Notes: generated from the sequence alone by a model not told the origin. A DNA stretch of 64,000 nt from Chaunax sp. Z400 (GCA_037577475.1 CM075188.1:4348001-4412000); one strand, 5' to 3'. Shown: positions 1 to 12,870, counted from the first letter of the stretch. A program made the numbers and translations.

Positions 1-900
1 TGCTGATCTGAGCAGGTGATCAACAGATATCCATATGCTAATGTGAGAAGGCGATCGATAGAAATAAGAAACGCTAATCTGAGAAGGTGATCCATAGAAA
101 TACAAATTCTGATGTGAACAGGTGATCCATAGAAATCCAGATGCTGATGTGAGCAGGTGATCCATATAACTTCAAATGCTGATCTGAGCAGGTGATCAAT
201 AGATATCCATATGCTAATGTGAGAAGGCGATCGATAGAAATAAGAAACGCTGATCGGAGCAGGCGATCAATAGAAATACAAATGCTGATAGTGAGCAGAT
301 GATCCGTAGAAATCCAGATGCTGATGTGAGCTAACGATTAATGGAAAACCTGATGCTGATGTGAGCAGGTGATCAATAGAAATACAAATGCTGATGTGAG
401 CGAACAATCGATAGAAATACAAATGCTGATGTGAGCAAAAGATCAATAGAAATACAAATGCCGAGTGAGCGAACGATCGATAGAAATACAAATGCTGATG
501 TGTGCGAACGATCAATAGATATCCAGATGCTGATGTGAGCAGGCGATCCATATAAAAAAACAAACGCTGTTGTGATTAGGCAATCGATTGAAATAAAAAA
601 CGCTGATCTGAGCAGGCGATCTATAAAATTTCAGATGCTGATCCGAGCAGGTGATTCACAGAAATCCAAATGCTAATGTCAGCAGGAGATCCATAGAAAT
701 CCAAATGAAGATGTGAGAGAACGATCAATAGATATACAGATGCTTATGTGAGCAGGTGATCAATAGAAAGCTTAATGCTAATGTGAGCAGGTGATCCATA
801 GAAATCCAGATGCTGATGTGAGCAAACGATCAATAGAAATCTAGATGCTGAGGTGAGCAGAAGATCCATTGAAATACAAATGCTGATGTGAACATGTGAT
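1..900. repeat. Copy of macro-unit right flank (offset 34,665)
   Basis: The first ~0.9 kb of the window matches 34666 to about 35560 at a constant offset of 34,665 bp, including the unusual GAAAGCTTAATGC monomer (772 against 35437) and the A-rich module near 565. In the macro-unit this DNA begins about 710 bp to the right of a spacer. Confidence 0.75.
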
Positions 901-1450
901 CCATAGAAATCCAGATGCTGATGTGAGCAAACGATCAATAGAAATCTAGATGCTGATGTGAGCAGTTGATCCGTAGAAATACAAATGCTGATACGAGCCA
1001 ACAATCAATAGAAATACAAATGCTGATACGAGCAGGCGATCAATAGAAATACAAATGCTGATCTGAACATGTGATCATAGAAATACAAATGCTGATGTGA
1101 GCGAACGATCAATAGAAATCAAAATGCTGTTGTGAGCAAATGATCAATAGAAATCCAGATGCTAATGTGAGCAGGTAATCCACAGAAATCCAGCTGCTGA
1201 TGTGAGCGAACGATCAATAGAAAGACAAATGCTGATGTGAGCAGGCGATCCATAGAACTCGAAATGCTGATCTGAGCAGGTGATCAATAGATATCCAGAT
1301 GCTAATGTGAGAAGGCGATCGATAGAAATAAGAAACGCTGATCTGAGAAGGTGATCCATAGAAATCCAGATGCTGATCGGAGCAGGCGATCCATAGATAT
1401 AAAAATGCTGATGTGAGCTAACGATTAATAGAAAACCAGATGCTGATGTG
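786..1450. repeat. 665-bp higher-order unit, copy 1
   Basis: Nineteen monomers (19 x 35 = 665 bp). The sequence from AGCAGGTGATCC at 786 recurs at 1451 and runs in register to about 2115, with almost no differences noticed. Confidence 0.85.
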
Positions 1451-2115
1451 AGCAGGTGATCCATAGAAATCCAGATGCTGATGTGAGCAAACGATCAATA
1501 GAAATCTAGATGCTGAGGTGAGCAGAAGATCCATTGAAATACAAATGCTGATGTGAACATGTGATCCATAGAAATCCAGATGCTGATGTGAGCAAACGAT
1601 CAATAGAAATCTAGATGCTGATGTGAGCAGTTGATCCGTAGAAATACAAATGCTGATACGAGCCAACAATCAATAGAAATACAAATGCTGATACGAGCAG
1701 GCGATCAATAGAAATACAAATGCTGATCTGAACATGTGATCATAGAAATACAAATGCTGATGTGAGCGAACGATCAATAGAAATCAAAATGCTGTTGTGA
1801 GCAAATGATCAATAGAAATCCAGATGCTAATGTGAGCAGGTAATCCACAGAAATCCAGCTGCTGATGTGAGCGAACGATCAATAGAAAGACAAATGCTGA
1901 TGTGAGCAGGCGATCCATAGAACTCGAAATGCTGATCTGAGCAGGTGATCAATAGATATCCAGATGCTAATGTGAGAAGGCGATCGATAGAAATAAGAAA
2001 CGCTGATCTGAGAAGGTGATCCATAGAAATCCAGATGCTGATCGGAGCAGGCGATCCATAGATATAAAAATGCTGATGTGAGCTAACGATTAATAGAAAA
2101 CCAGATGCTGATGTG
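1451..2115. repeat. 665-bp higher-order unit, copy 2
   Basis: Direct tandem copy of 786-1450. After 2115 the sequence switches to GATCAATAG monomers and enters the A-rich eight-copy module. Confidence 0.85.
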
Positions 2116-2862
2116 AGCAGGTGATCAATAGAAATACAAATGCTGATGTGAGCGAACGATCGATAGAAATACAAATGCTGAGTGAGCGAACGATCAATAG
2201 AAATACAAATGCTGGTGTGAGCAAACGATCAATAGATATGTAGATGATGATGTGAGCAGGCGATCCATAGAAAAAAAAAACGCTGTTGTGATTAGTCAAT
2301 CGATTGAAATAAAAAACGCTGATTTGAGCAGGCGATCTATAGAATTCCAGATGCTGATCCAAGCGGGTGATTCACAGAAATCCAAATACTAATGTGAGCA
2401 GGTGATCCATAGAAATCCAAATGAAGATGTGAGCGAACGATCAATAGATATCCAGATGCTTATGTGAGCAGGTGATCAATAGAAATCCTAATGCTAATGT
2501 GAGTAGGTGATCCATAGAAATCCAGATGCTGATGCGAGCGAACGATCAATAGAAATCTAGATGCTGAGGTGAGCAGAAGATCCATAGAAATACAAATGCT
2601 GATGTGAGCAGGTGATCCATAGAACTTGAAATGCTGATCCGAGCCGGTGATCAATAGATAACCAGATGCTAATGTGAGAAGGCGATCGACAGAAATAAGA
2701 AACGCTGATCTGAGGTGATCCATAAAAATACAAATGCTGAGTTGAGCAGAAGATCCATAGAAATACAAATGCTGATCTGAGCAGGCGATCAATAGAAATA
2801 CAAATGCTGATCTGAAAATGTGATCCACAGAAATACAAATGCTGATGTGAGCGAACGATCAA
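2090..2862. repeat. Eight-copy A-rich module, copy 1
   Basis: Module marked by TAATAGAAAACCAG, a GTAGATGATGATG monomer, an A-tract followed by CGCTGTTGTGATTAGTC, then ACTTGAAATG and AACCAGATGC monomers. Related copies start at 3489, 12095, 13620, 15000, 17067, 17628 and 58521. This copy lacks 3 bp near 2715 (CTGAGGTGATCC, where most copies have CTGAGAAGGTG). Confidence 0.8.
2262..2355. repeat. A-rich module, subfamily 2 (representative)
   Basis: GATCCATAG, a long A-tract, CGCTGTTGTGATTAGTC (T where subfamily 1 has G), CAATCGATTG, then CTGATTTGAGC and GATCTATAG. It is found in the eight-copy module (near 3661, 12268, 13773, 15173, 17240, 17801, 58684) and near 47996. Confidence 0.8.
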
Positions 2863-3488
2863 TAGATATCCAGATGCTTATGCGAGCAGGTGATCAATAG
2901 AAATCCTAATGCTAATGTGAGCAGGTGATCCATAGAAATCCAGATGCTGATGCGAGCAAACGATCAATAGAAATCTAGATGCTGAGGTGAGCAGAGGATC
3001 CATTGAAATACAAATGCTGATGTGAGCAGGTGATCAATAGAAATACAAATGCTGATCTGAACATGTGATCATAGAAATACAAATGCTGATGTGAGCGAAC
3101 GATCAATAGAAATCAAAATGCTGTTGTGAGCAAATGATCAATAGAAATCCAGATGCTAATGTGAGCAGGTAATCCACAGAAATCCAGCTGCTGATGTGAG
3201 CGAACGATCAATAGAAAGACAAATGCTGATGTGAGCAGGCGATCCATAGAAATCCAGATACTGATGTAAGGGAATGATCAATAGAAATACAAAAGCTGAT
3301 GTGAGCAGGTGATCCATAGAACTCGAAATGCTGATCTGAGCAGGTGATCAATAGATATCCAGATGCTAATGTGAGAAGGCGATCGATAGAAATAAGAAAC
3401 GCTGATCTGAGAAGGTGATCCATAGAAATCCAGATGCTGATCGGAGCAGGCGATCCATAGATATAAAAATGCTGATGTGAGCTAACGA

Positions 3489-4264
3489 TTAATAGAAAAC
3501 CAGATGCTGATGTGAGCAGGTGATCAATAGAAATACAAATGCTGATGTGAGTGAACGATCGATAGAAATACAAATGCTGAGTGAGCGAACGATCAATAGA
3601 AATACAAATGCTGGTGTGAGCAAACGATCAATAGATATGTAGATGATGATGTGAGCAGGCGATCCATAGAAAAAAAAAACGCTGTTGTGATTAGTCAATC
3701 GATTGAAATAAAAAACGCTGATTTGAGCAGGCGATCTATAGAATTCCAGATGCTGATCCAAGCAGGTGATTCACAGAAATCCAAATACTAATGTGAGCAG
3801 GTGATCCATAGAAATCCAAATGAAGATGTGAGCGAACGATCAATAGATATCCAGAAGCTTATGTGAGCAGGTGATCAATAGAAATCCTAATGCTAATGTG
3901 AGTAGGTGATCCATAGAAATCCAGATGCTGATGCGAGCGAACGATCAATAGAAATCTAGATGCTGAGGTGAGCAGAAGATCCATAGAAATACAAATGCTG
4001 ATGTGAGCAGGTGATCCATAGAACTTGAAATGCTGATCCGAGCCGGTGATCAATAGATAACCAGATGCTAATGTGAGAAGGCGATCGACAGAAATAAGAA
4101 ACGCTGATCTGAGAAGGTGATCCATAAAAATACAAATGCTGAGTTGAGCAGAAGATCCATAGAAATACAAATGCTGATCTGAGCAGGCGATCAATAGAAA
4201 TACAAATGCTGATCTGAAAATGTGATCCACAGAAATACAAATGCTGATGTGAGCGAACGATCAA
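3489..4264. repeat. Eight-copy A-rich module, copy 2
   Basis: Lies 1,399 bp after copy 1. The duplication extends left to about 3031 (matching 1702), where this copy has two extra monomers (70 bp) around 3243-3312 that are absent near 1915. Confidence 0.8.
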
Positions 4265-4924
4265 TAGATATCCAGATGCTTATGTGAGCAGGTGATCAAT
4301 AGAAATCCTAATGCTAATGTGAGCAGGTGATCCATAGAAATCCAGATGCTGATGCGAGCAAACGATCAATAGAAATCTAGATGCTGAGGTGAGCAGAGGA
4401 TCCATTGAAATACAAATGCTGATGCGAGCAAACGATTAATAGAAATCTAGATAATGATGTGAGCAGATGATCCGTAGAAATTCAAACGCTGATACGAGTA
4501 GGCGATCAATAGAAATGCAAATGCTGATCTGGCATGTGATCCATAAAAATACAAATGCTGATATGAGCGATCGATCAATAGAAATAAAAATGCTGATGTG
4601 AGTGAATGATCAATAGAAATCCAGATGCTAATGTGAGCAAGTGACCCACAGAAATCCAGCTGCTGATGTGAGCGAACGATCAATAGAATGACAAATGCTG
4701 ATGTGAGCAGGCGATCCATAGAAATCCAGATACTGATGTAAGGGAATGATCAATAGAAATACAAATGCTGATGTGAGCAGGCGATCCATAGAAATCCAGA
4801 TGCTGATGTGAGCAGGTGATCCATAGAATTTGAAATGCTGATCTGAGCAGGTGATCAATAGATATCCAGATGCTGACGCGAGCAGGGGATCCATAGGAAA
4901 AAAAACGCTGTTGTGATTAGGCAA

Positions 4925-5536
4925 TCAGTTGAAATAAAAAACGCTGATCCGAGCAGGTGATTCACAGAAATCCAAACGAAGATGTGAGTGAACGACTAAT
5001 AGATATCCAGATGCAAATGTGAGCAGGTGATCAATAGAAATCCTAATGCTAATGTGAGCAGGTGATCCATAGAAATCCAGATGCTGATGCGAGTGAATGA
5101 TCAATAGAAATCTAGATGCTGTGGTGAGCAGAAGATCCATAGAAATACAAATGCTGATGTGAGCAGGTGATCCATAGAACTTGAAATGCTGATGTGAGCA
5201 GGTGATCCATAGAACTTGAAATGCTGATCTGAGCCGGTGATCAATAGATATCCAGATGCTAATGTGAGAAGGCGATCGATAGAAATAAGAAATGCTGATC
5301 TGAGAAGGTGATCCATAAAAATACAAATGCTGAGTTGAGCAGAAGATCCATAGAAATACAAATGCTGATCTGAGCAGGCGATCAATAGAAATACAAATGC
5401 TGATCTGAAAATGTGATCCATAGAAAAACCAATGCTGATCTGAGCAGGCGATCAATAGAAATACAAATGCTGATCTGAAAATGTGATCCATAGAAATCAA
5501 GATGCTGATGTGAGCGAACAATGAATAGAAACACAA
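4925..5536 (-). other. Longest satellite open frame (not called a gene)
   Basis: A stop-free minus-strand frame of 203 codons with a TTG first codon. It reads through about 17 monomers, giving a loosely repeated 35-residue pattern such as HISICISIDHLL. It is open because the monomer consensus has no minus-strand stop and few GCTAATG or in-frame GATCAAT variants fall here. No domain, signal or start context supports a protein. Confidence 0.15.
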
Positions 5537-5540
5537 ATGC

Positions 5541-5585
5541 TTATCTGAGCAGAAGTTCCAATGTTCTGATGTGAGAGAACGATCA
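5541..5585. repeat. Deleted monomer
   Basis: GCAGAAGTTCCAATGTTCTGATG replaces a full monomer, with about 10 bp missing between GATCCAT and TGCTGATG and several substitutions. It lies just outside the right end of the longest minus-strand open frame (ends 5536). It may mark a recombination junction. Confidence 0.45.
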
Positions 5586-6424
5586 ATAGATATCCAGATG
5601 CTTATGTGAGCAGGTGATCAATAGAAATACAAATGCTGATGTGAGCAGGCGATCCATAGAAATACAAATGCTGATGTGAACAGGTGATCAATAGAAATCC
5701 AAATGAAGATGTAAGCGAACGATCAATAGATATCCAGATGCATATGTGAGCGAGTAATCAATAGAAATCCTACTGCTAATGTGAACAGGTGATCAATAGA
5801 AATCCAAATGAAGATGTGAGCGAACGATCAATAGATATCCAGATGCATATGTGAGCAGGTGATCCATAGAATCCAGATGCTGATGCGAGCAAACGATCAA
5901 TAGAAATCTAGATGCTGAGGTGAGCAGAAGATCCATTGAAATACAAATGCTGATCTGAGCAGGCGATCAATAGAAATACAAATGCTGATCTGAAAATGTG
6001 ATCCATAGAAATCCAAATGCTGATGTGAGCGAACGATCAATAGAAATACAAATGCTGAGTGAGCGAACGATCGATAGAAATACAAACGCTGCTGTGAGCG
6101 AACGATCAATAGATATCCAGATGCTGATGTGAGCAGGCGATCCATACAAAAAAGAAGGCTGTTGTGATTAGGCTATCGATTGAAATAAAAAACGCTGATC
6201 CGAGCAGGCGATCTATAGAATTCCGGATGCTGATTCGAGCAGGTGATTCACAGAAATCCAAATGAAGATGTGAGCGAACGATCAATAGATATCCAGATGC
6301 TTATGTGAGCAGGTGATCAATAGAAATCCTAATGCTAATGTGAGCAGGTGATCCACAGAAATCCAGATGCTGATGCGAGTGAACGATCAATAGAAACCTA
6401 GATGCTGAGGTGAGCAGAAGATCC

Positions 6425-7125
6425 ATTGAAATACAAATGCTGATGTGAACATGTGATCAATAGAAATCCAGATGCTAATGTGAGCAGGTGATCCATAGAA
6501 ATCCAGATGCTGATGCGAGCAAACGATCAATAGAAATCTAGATGCTGATGTGAGCAGATGATCCGTAGAAATACAAACGCTGATTAGAGCAGGCGATCAA
6601 TAGAAATACAAATGCTGATCTGGACATGTGATCCATACAAATACAAGTGCTGATATGAGCGAACGATCAATAGAAATCAAAATGCTGATGTGAGTGAATG
6701 ATCAATAGAAATCCAGATGCTAATGTGAGCAGGGTACCCACAGAAATCCAGCTGCTGATGTGAGCGAACGATCAATAGAAATACAAATGCTGATGTGAGC
6801 AGGCGATCCATAGAAATCCAGATACTGATGTAAGGGAATGATCAATAGAAATACAAATGCTGATGTGAGCAGGCGATCCATAGAAATCCAGATGCTGATG
6901 TGAGCAGGTGATCCATAGAACTTGAAATGCTGATCTGAGCAGGTGATCAATAGATATCCAGATGCTAATGTGAGAAGGCAATCGATAGAAATAAGAAACG
7001 CTGATCTGAGAAGGTGATCCATAGAAATACAAATTCTGATATGAACAGGTGATCCATAGAAATCCAGATGCTGATGCGAGCAAACGATCAATAGAAATCT
7101 AGATGCTGAGGTGAGCAGAAGATCC
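6425..7125. repeat. 701-bp subunit with GGGTACCC marker, copy 1
   Basis: A subunit of 20 monomers plus 1 bp carrying GCAGGGTACCCACAG (near 6730), where a normal monomer has AGGTGATCC. The marker recurs 701 bp later (near 7431). The same 701-bp spacing recurs at 9.50/10.20, 20.81/21.51 and 60.02/60.72 kb. Confidence 0.75.
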
Positions 7126-7760
7126 ATTGAAATACAATTGCTGATGTGAACATGTGATCAATAGAAATCCAGATGCTAATGTGAGCAGGTGATCCACAGA
7201 AATTCAGATGCTGATGCGAGCAAACGATCAATAGAAATCTAGATGCTGATGTGAGCAGATGATCCGTAGAAATACAAACGCTGATTAGAGCAGGCAATCA
7301 ATAGAAATACAAATGCTGATCTGGACATGTGATCCATACAAATACAAATGCTGATATGAGCGAACGATCAATAGAAATCAAAATGCTGATGTGAGTGAAT
7401 GATCAATAGAAATCCAGATGCTAATGTGAGCAGGGTACCCACAGAAATCCAGCTGCTGATGTGAGCAAACGATCAATAGAAATACAAATGCTGATGTGAG
7501 CAGGCAATCCATAGAAATCCAGATACTGATGTAAGGGAATGATCAATAGAAATACAAATGCTGATGTGAGCAGGCGATCCATAGAAATCCAGATGCTGAT
7601 GTGAGCAGGTGATCCATAGAACTTGAAATGCTGATCTGAGCAGGTGATCAATAGATATCCAGATGCTAATGTGAGAAGGCGATCGATAGAAATAAGAAAC
7701 GCTGATCTGAGAAGGTGCTCCATAGAAATACAAATTCTGATGTGAACAGGTGATCAATAG
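7126..7760. repeat. 701-bp subunit with GGGTACCC marker, copy 2
   Basis: Second copy of the 701-bp subunit. It stays in register until about 7760 and then diverges to GATCAATAG monomers. Confidence 0.7.
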
Positions 7761-8343
7761 AAATCCAGATGCTGATGTGAGCAGATTATCCGTAGAAATC
7801 CAGATGCTGATGTGAGCAGATGATCCGTAGAAATCCAGATGCTGATGTGAGCAGATCCATATAACTTGAAATGCTGATCTGAGCAGATGATCAATAGATA
7901 TCCATATGCTAATGTGAGAAGGCGATCGATAGAAATAAGAAACGCTGATCAGAGCAGGCGATCCATAGAAATCTAGATGCTGAGGTGAGCAGAAGATCCA
8001 TAGAAATACAAATGCTGATGTGAGCAGGTGATCCATAGAACTTGAAATGCTGATCTGCGCCGGTGATCAATAGATATCCAGATGCTAATGTGAGAAGGCG
8101 ATCGATAGAAATAAGAAACGCTGATCTGAGAAGGTGATCCATAGAAATACAAATGCTGAGTTTAGCAGAAGATCCATAGAAATACAAATGGTGATCTGAG
8201 CAGGCGATCAATAGAAATACAAATGCTGATCTGAAATTATGATCCATAGAAATACAAATGCTGAGTGAGCGAACGATCGATAGAATACAAATGCTGATGT
8301 GAGCGAACGATCAATAGATATCCAGATGCTGATGTGAGCAGGC

Positions 8344-8432
8344 GATCCATATAAAAAAAAAACGCTGTTGTGATTAGGCAATCGATTGAAATAAAAAACG
8401 CAGATCTGAGCAGGCGATCAATAGAATTCCAG
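8344..8432. repeat. A-rich module, subfamily 1 (representative)
   Basis: GATCCATAT, an A10 tract, CGCTGTTGTGATTAGG, the 10-bp palindrome CAATCGATTG, then GAAATAAAAAACGC with an AATAAA. Most copies are of this type, for example 11045, 16010, 23025, 28487, 29962, 32344, 35211, 42182, 46803 and 57751. The A-tract length varies between copies (about 7-10). Confidence 0.8.
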
Positions 8433-8944
8433 ATGCTGATCCGAGCAGGTGATTCACAGAAATCCAAATGCTAATGTGAGCAGGTGATCCATAGAAATCC
8501 AAATGAAGATGTGAAAGAATGATCAATAGATATCCAGATGCTTATGTGAGCAGGTGATCAATAGAAATCCTAATGCTAATGTGAGCAGGTGATCCATAGA
8601 AATCCAGATGCTGATGCGAGCAAACGATCAATAGAAATCTAGATGCTGAGGTGAGCAGAAGATCCATTGAAATACAAATGGTGATGTGAACATGTGATCC
8701 ATAGAAATCCAGATGCTGATTCGAGCGAACAATCAATAGAAATAAAAATGCTGATCTGAGCAGGCGATCAATAGAAATACAAATGCTGATCTGAAAATGT
8801 CATCCATAGAAATACAAATGCTGATGTGAGCAAACGACCAATAGAAATACAAATGCTGAGTGAGCGAACGATCGATAGAATACAAATGCTGATGTGAGCG
8901 AACGATCAATAGATATCCAGATGCTGATGTGAGCAGGCGATCGA

Positions 8945-11205
8945 TTGAAATAAAAATCGCTGATCTGAGCAGGCGATCTATAGAATTCCGGATGCTGATT
9001 CGAGCAGGTGATTCACAGAAATCCAAATGAAGATGTGAGCGAACGATCAATAGATATCCAGATGCTTATGTGAGCAGGTGATCAATAGAAATCCTAATGC
9101 TAATGTGAGCAGGTGATCCACAGAAATCCAGATGCTGATGCGAGCAAACGATTAATAGAAATCTAGATGCTGAGGTGAGCAGAAGATCCATTGAAATACA
9201 AATGCTGATGTGAACATGTGATCAATAGAAATCCAGATGCTAATGTGAGCAGGTGATCCACAGAAATCCAGATGCTGATGCGAGCAAACGATCAATAGAA
9301 ATCTAGATGCTGATGTGAGCAGATGATCCGTAGAAATACAAACGCTGATTAGAGTAGGCGATCAATAGAAATACAAATGCTGATCTGGACATGTGATCCA
9401 TACAAATACAAATGCTGATATGAGCGAACGATCAATAGAAATCAAAATGCTGATGTGAGTGAATGATCAATAGAAATCCAGATGCTAATGTGAGCAGGGT
9501 ACCCACAGAAATCCAGCTGCTGATGTGAGCGAACGATCAATAGAAATACAAATGCTGATGTGAGCAGGCGATCCATAGAAATCCAGATACTGATGTAAGG
9601 GAAGGATCAATAGAAATACAAATGCTGATGTGAGCAGGCGATCCATAGAAATCCAGATGCTGATGTGAGCAGGTGATCCATAGAACTTGAAATGCTGATC
9701 TGAGCAGGTGATCAATAGATATCCAGATGCTAATGTGAGAAGGCAATCGATAGAAATAAGAAACGCTGATCTAAGAAGGTGATCCATAGAAATACAAATT
9801 CTGATATGAACAGGTGATCCATAGAAATCCAGATGCTGATGCGAGCAAACGATCAATAGAAATCTAGATGCTGAGGTGAGCAGAAGATCCATTGAAATAC
9901 AAGTGCTGATGTGAACATGTGATCAATAGAAATCCAGATGCTAATGTGAGCAGGTGATCCACAGAAATTCAGATGCTGATGCGAGCAAACGATCAATAGA
10001 AATCTAGATGCTGATGTGAGCAGATGATCCGTAGAAATACAAACGCTGATTAGAGCAGGCAATCAATAGAAATACAAATGCTGATCTGGACATGTGATCC
10101 ATACAAATACAAATGCTGATATGAGCGAACGATCAATAGAAATCAAAATGCTGATGTGAGTGAATGATCAATAGAAATCCAGATGCTAATGTGAGCAGGG
10201 TACCCACAGAAATCCAGCTGCTGATGTGAGCAAACGATCAATAGAAATACAAATGCTGATGTGAGCAGGCGATCCATAGAAATCCAGATGCTGATGTGAG
10301 CAGGTGATCCATAGAACTTGAAATGCTGATCTGAGCAGGTGATCAATAGATATCCAGATGCTAATGTGAGAAGGCGATCGATAGAAATAAGAAACGCTGA
10401 TCTGAGAAGGTGATCCATAGAAATACAAATTCTGATGTGAACAGGTGATCAATAGAAATCCAGATGCTGATGTGAGCAGATTATCCGTAGAAATCCAGAT
10501 GCTGATGTGAGCAGATGATACGTAGAAATCCAGATGCTGATGTGAGCAGATCCATATAACTTGAAATGCTGATCTGAGCAGATGATCAATAGATATCCAT
10601 ATGCTAATGTGAGAAGGCGATCGATAGAAATAAGAAACGCTGATCAGAGCAGGCGATCCATAGAAATCTAGATGCTGAGGTGAGCAGAAGATCCATAGAA
10701 ATACAAATGCTGATGTGAGCAGGTGATCCATAGAACTTGAAATGCTGATCTGCGCCGGTGATCAATAGATATCCAGATGCTAATGTGAGAAGGCGATCGA
10801 TAGCAATAAGAAACGCTGATCTGAGAAGGTGATCCATAGAAATACAAATGCTGAGTTTAGCAGAAGATCCATAGAAATACAAATGGTGATCTGAGCAGGC
10901 GATCAATAGAAATACAAATGCTGATCTGAAAATATGATCCATAGAAATACAAATGCTGAGTGAGCGAACGATCGATAGAATACAAATGCTGATGTGAGCG
11001 AACGATCAATAGATATCCAGATGCTGATGTGAGCAGGCGATCCATATAAAAAAAAAACGCTGTTGTGATTAGGCAATCGATTGAAATAAAAAACGCTGAT
11101 CTGAGCAGGCGATCAATAGAATTCCAGATGCTGATCCGAGCAGGTGATTCACAGAAATCCAAATGCTAATGTGAGCAGGTGATCCATAGAAATCCAAATG
11201 AAGAT
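8945..11205. repeat. ~2.7-kb duplicated block, copy 2
   Basis: Second copy of 6180-8510 with one 70-bp deletion relative to it (around 10280). It begins in an A-rich module where GCGATCGATTG replaces the usual A-tract monomer. Confidence 0.8.
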
Positions 11206-12615
11206 GTGAGAGAGCGATCAATAGATATCCAGATGCATATGTGAGCAGGTGATCAATAGAAATCCTACTGCTAATATGAGCAGGTGATCCACAGAAATCC
11301 AGATGCTGATGCGAGCAAACGATCAATAGAATTCTAGATGCTGAGGTGAGCAGAAGATCGATTGAAATACAAATGCTGATCTGAGCAGGCGATGAATAGA
11401 AATACAAATGCTGATCTGAAAATGTGATTCACAGAAATCCAGATGCTAATCTGGACATGTGATCCATAAAAACACAAATGCTGATGTGAGCGAACGATCA
11501 ATAGAAATCAAAATGCTGATGTGAGCGAACGATCAATAGAAATCCAGATACTGATGTAAGGGAATGATCAATAGAAATACAAATGCTGATGTGAGCGAAC
11601 GATCAATAGAAATAGAAATGCTGATGTGAACGAACGATCAATAGATATCCAGATGCTGATGTGAGCAGGCGATCCATATAAAAAAAAACGCTGTTGTGAT
11701 TAGGCAATCGATTGAAATAAAAAACGCTGATCCGAGCAGACGATCTTTAGAATTCCAGATGCTGATCCGAGCAGGTGATTCACAGAAATCCAAATGAAGA
11801 TGTGAGCGAACGATCAATAGATATCCAGATGCTTATGTGAGCAGGTGATCCATAGAAATCCAGATACTGATGTAAGGGAATGATCAATAGAAATACAAAA
11901 GCTGATGTGAGCAGGTGATCCATAGAACTCGAAATGCTGTTCTGAGCAGGTGATCAATAGATATCCAGATGCTAATGTGAGAAGGCGATCGATAGAAATA
12001 AGAAACGCTGATCTGAGAAGGTGATCCATAGAAATCCAGATGCTGATCGGAGCAGGCGATCCATAGATATAAAAATGCTGATGTGAGCTAACGATTAATA
12101 GAAAACCAGATGCTGATGTGAGCAGGTGATCAATAGAAATACAAATGCTGATGTGAGCGAACGATCGATAGAAATACAAATGCTGAGTGAGCGAACGATC
12201 AATAGAAATACAAATGCTGGTGTGAGCAAACGATCAATAGATATGTAGATGATGATGTGAGCAGGCGATCCATAGAAAAAAAAAACGCTGTTGTGATTAG
12301 TCAATCGATTGAAATAAAAAACGCTGATTTGAGCAGGCGATCTATAGAATTCCAGATGCTGATCCAAGCAGGTGATTCACAGAAATCCAAATACTAATGT
12401 GAGCAGGTGATCCATAGAAATCCAAATGAAGATGTGAGCGAACGATCAATAGATATCCAGATGCTTATGTGAGCAGGTGATCAATAGAAATCCTAATGCT
12501 AATGTGAGTAGGTGATCCATAGAAATCCAGATGCTGATGCGAGCGAACGATCAATAGAAATCTAGATGCTGAGGTGAGCAGAAGATCCATAGAAATACAA
12601 ATGCTGATGTGAGCA
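10544..12615. repeat. 4,972-bp-offset block, copy 1
   Basis: Matches 15516-17587 at an offset of 4,972 bp (4,971 where the A-tract is one base shorter, near 16020). The left junction is at GAGCAGATCCATATAAC. One difference noticed is GCTGTTCTGAGC at 11936 where the other copy has GCTGATCTGAGC. Confidence 0.8.
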
Positions 12616-12870
12616 GGTGATCCATAGAACTTGAAATGCTGATCCGAGCCGGTGATCAATAGATAACCAGATGCTAATGTGAGAAGGCGATCGACAGAAA
12701 TAAGAAACGCTGATCTGAGAAGGTGATCCATAAAAATACAAATGCTGAGTTGAGCAGAAGATCCATAGAAATACAAATGCTGATCTGAGCAGGCGATCAA
12801 TAGAAATACAAATGCTGATCTGAAAATGTGATCCACAGAAATACAAATGCTGATGTGAGCGAACGATCAA
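12095..12870. repeat. Eight-copy A-rich module, copy 3
   Basis: Same marker monomers as the 2090 module. Its right part and onward (12415-13642) recurs at 50155-51382 at an offset of 37,740 bp. Confidence 0.8.

Larger units (their letters stand above)
6180..8510. repeat. ~2.7-kb duplicated block, copy 1
   Basis: Repeats at 8945-11205. The offset is 2,765 bp (79 monomers) in the left part and 2,695 bp after a two-monomer difference near 7510. It contains a 701-bp sub-duplication. Confidence 0.8.
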
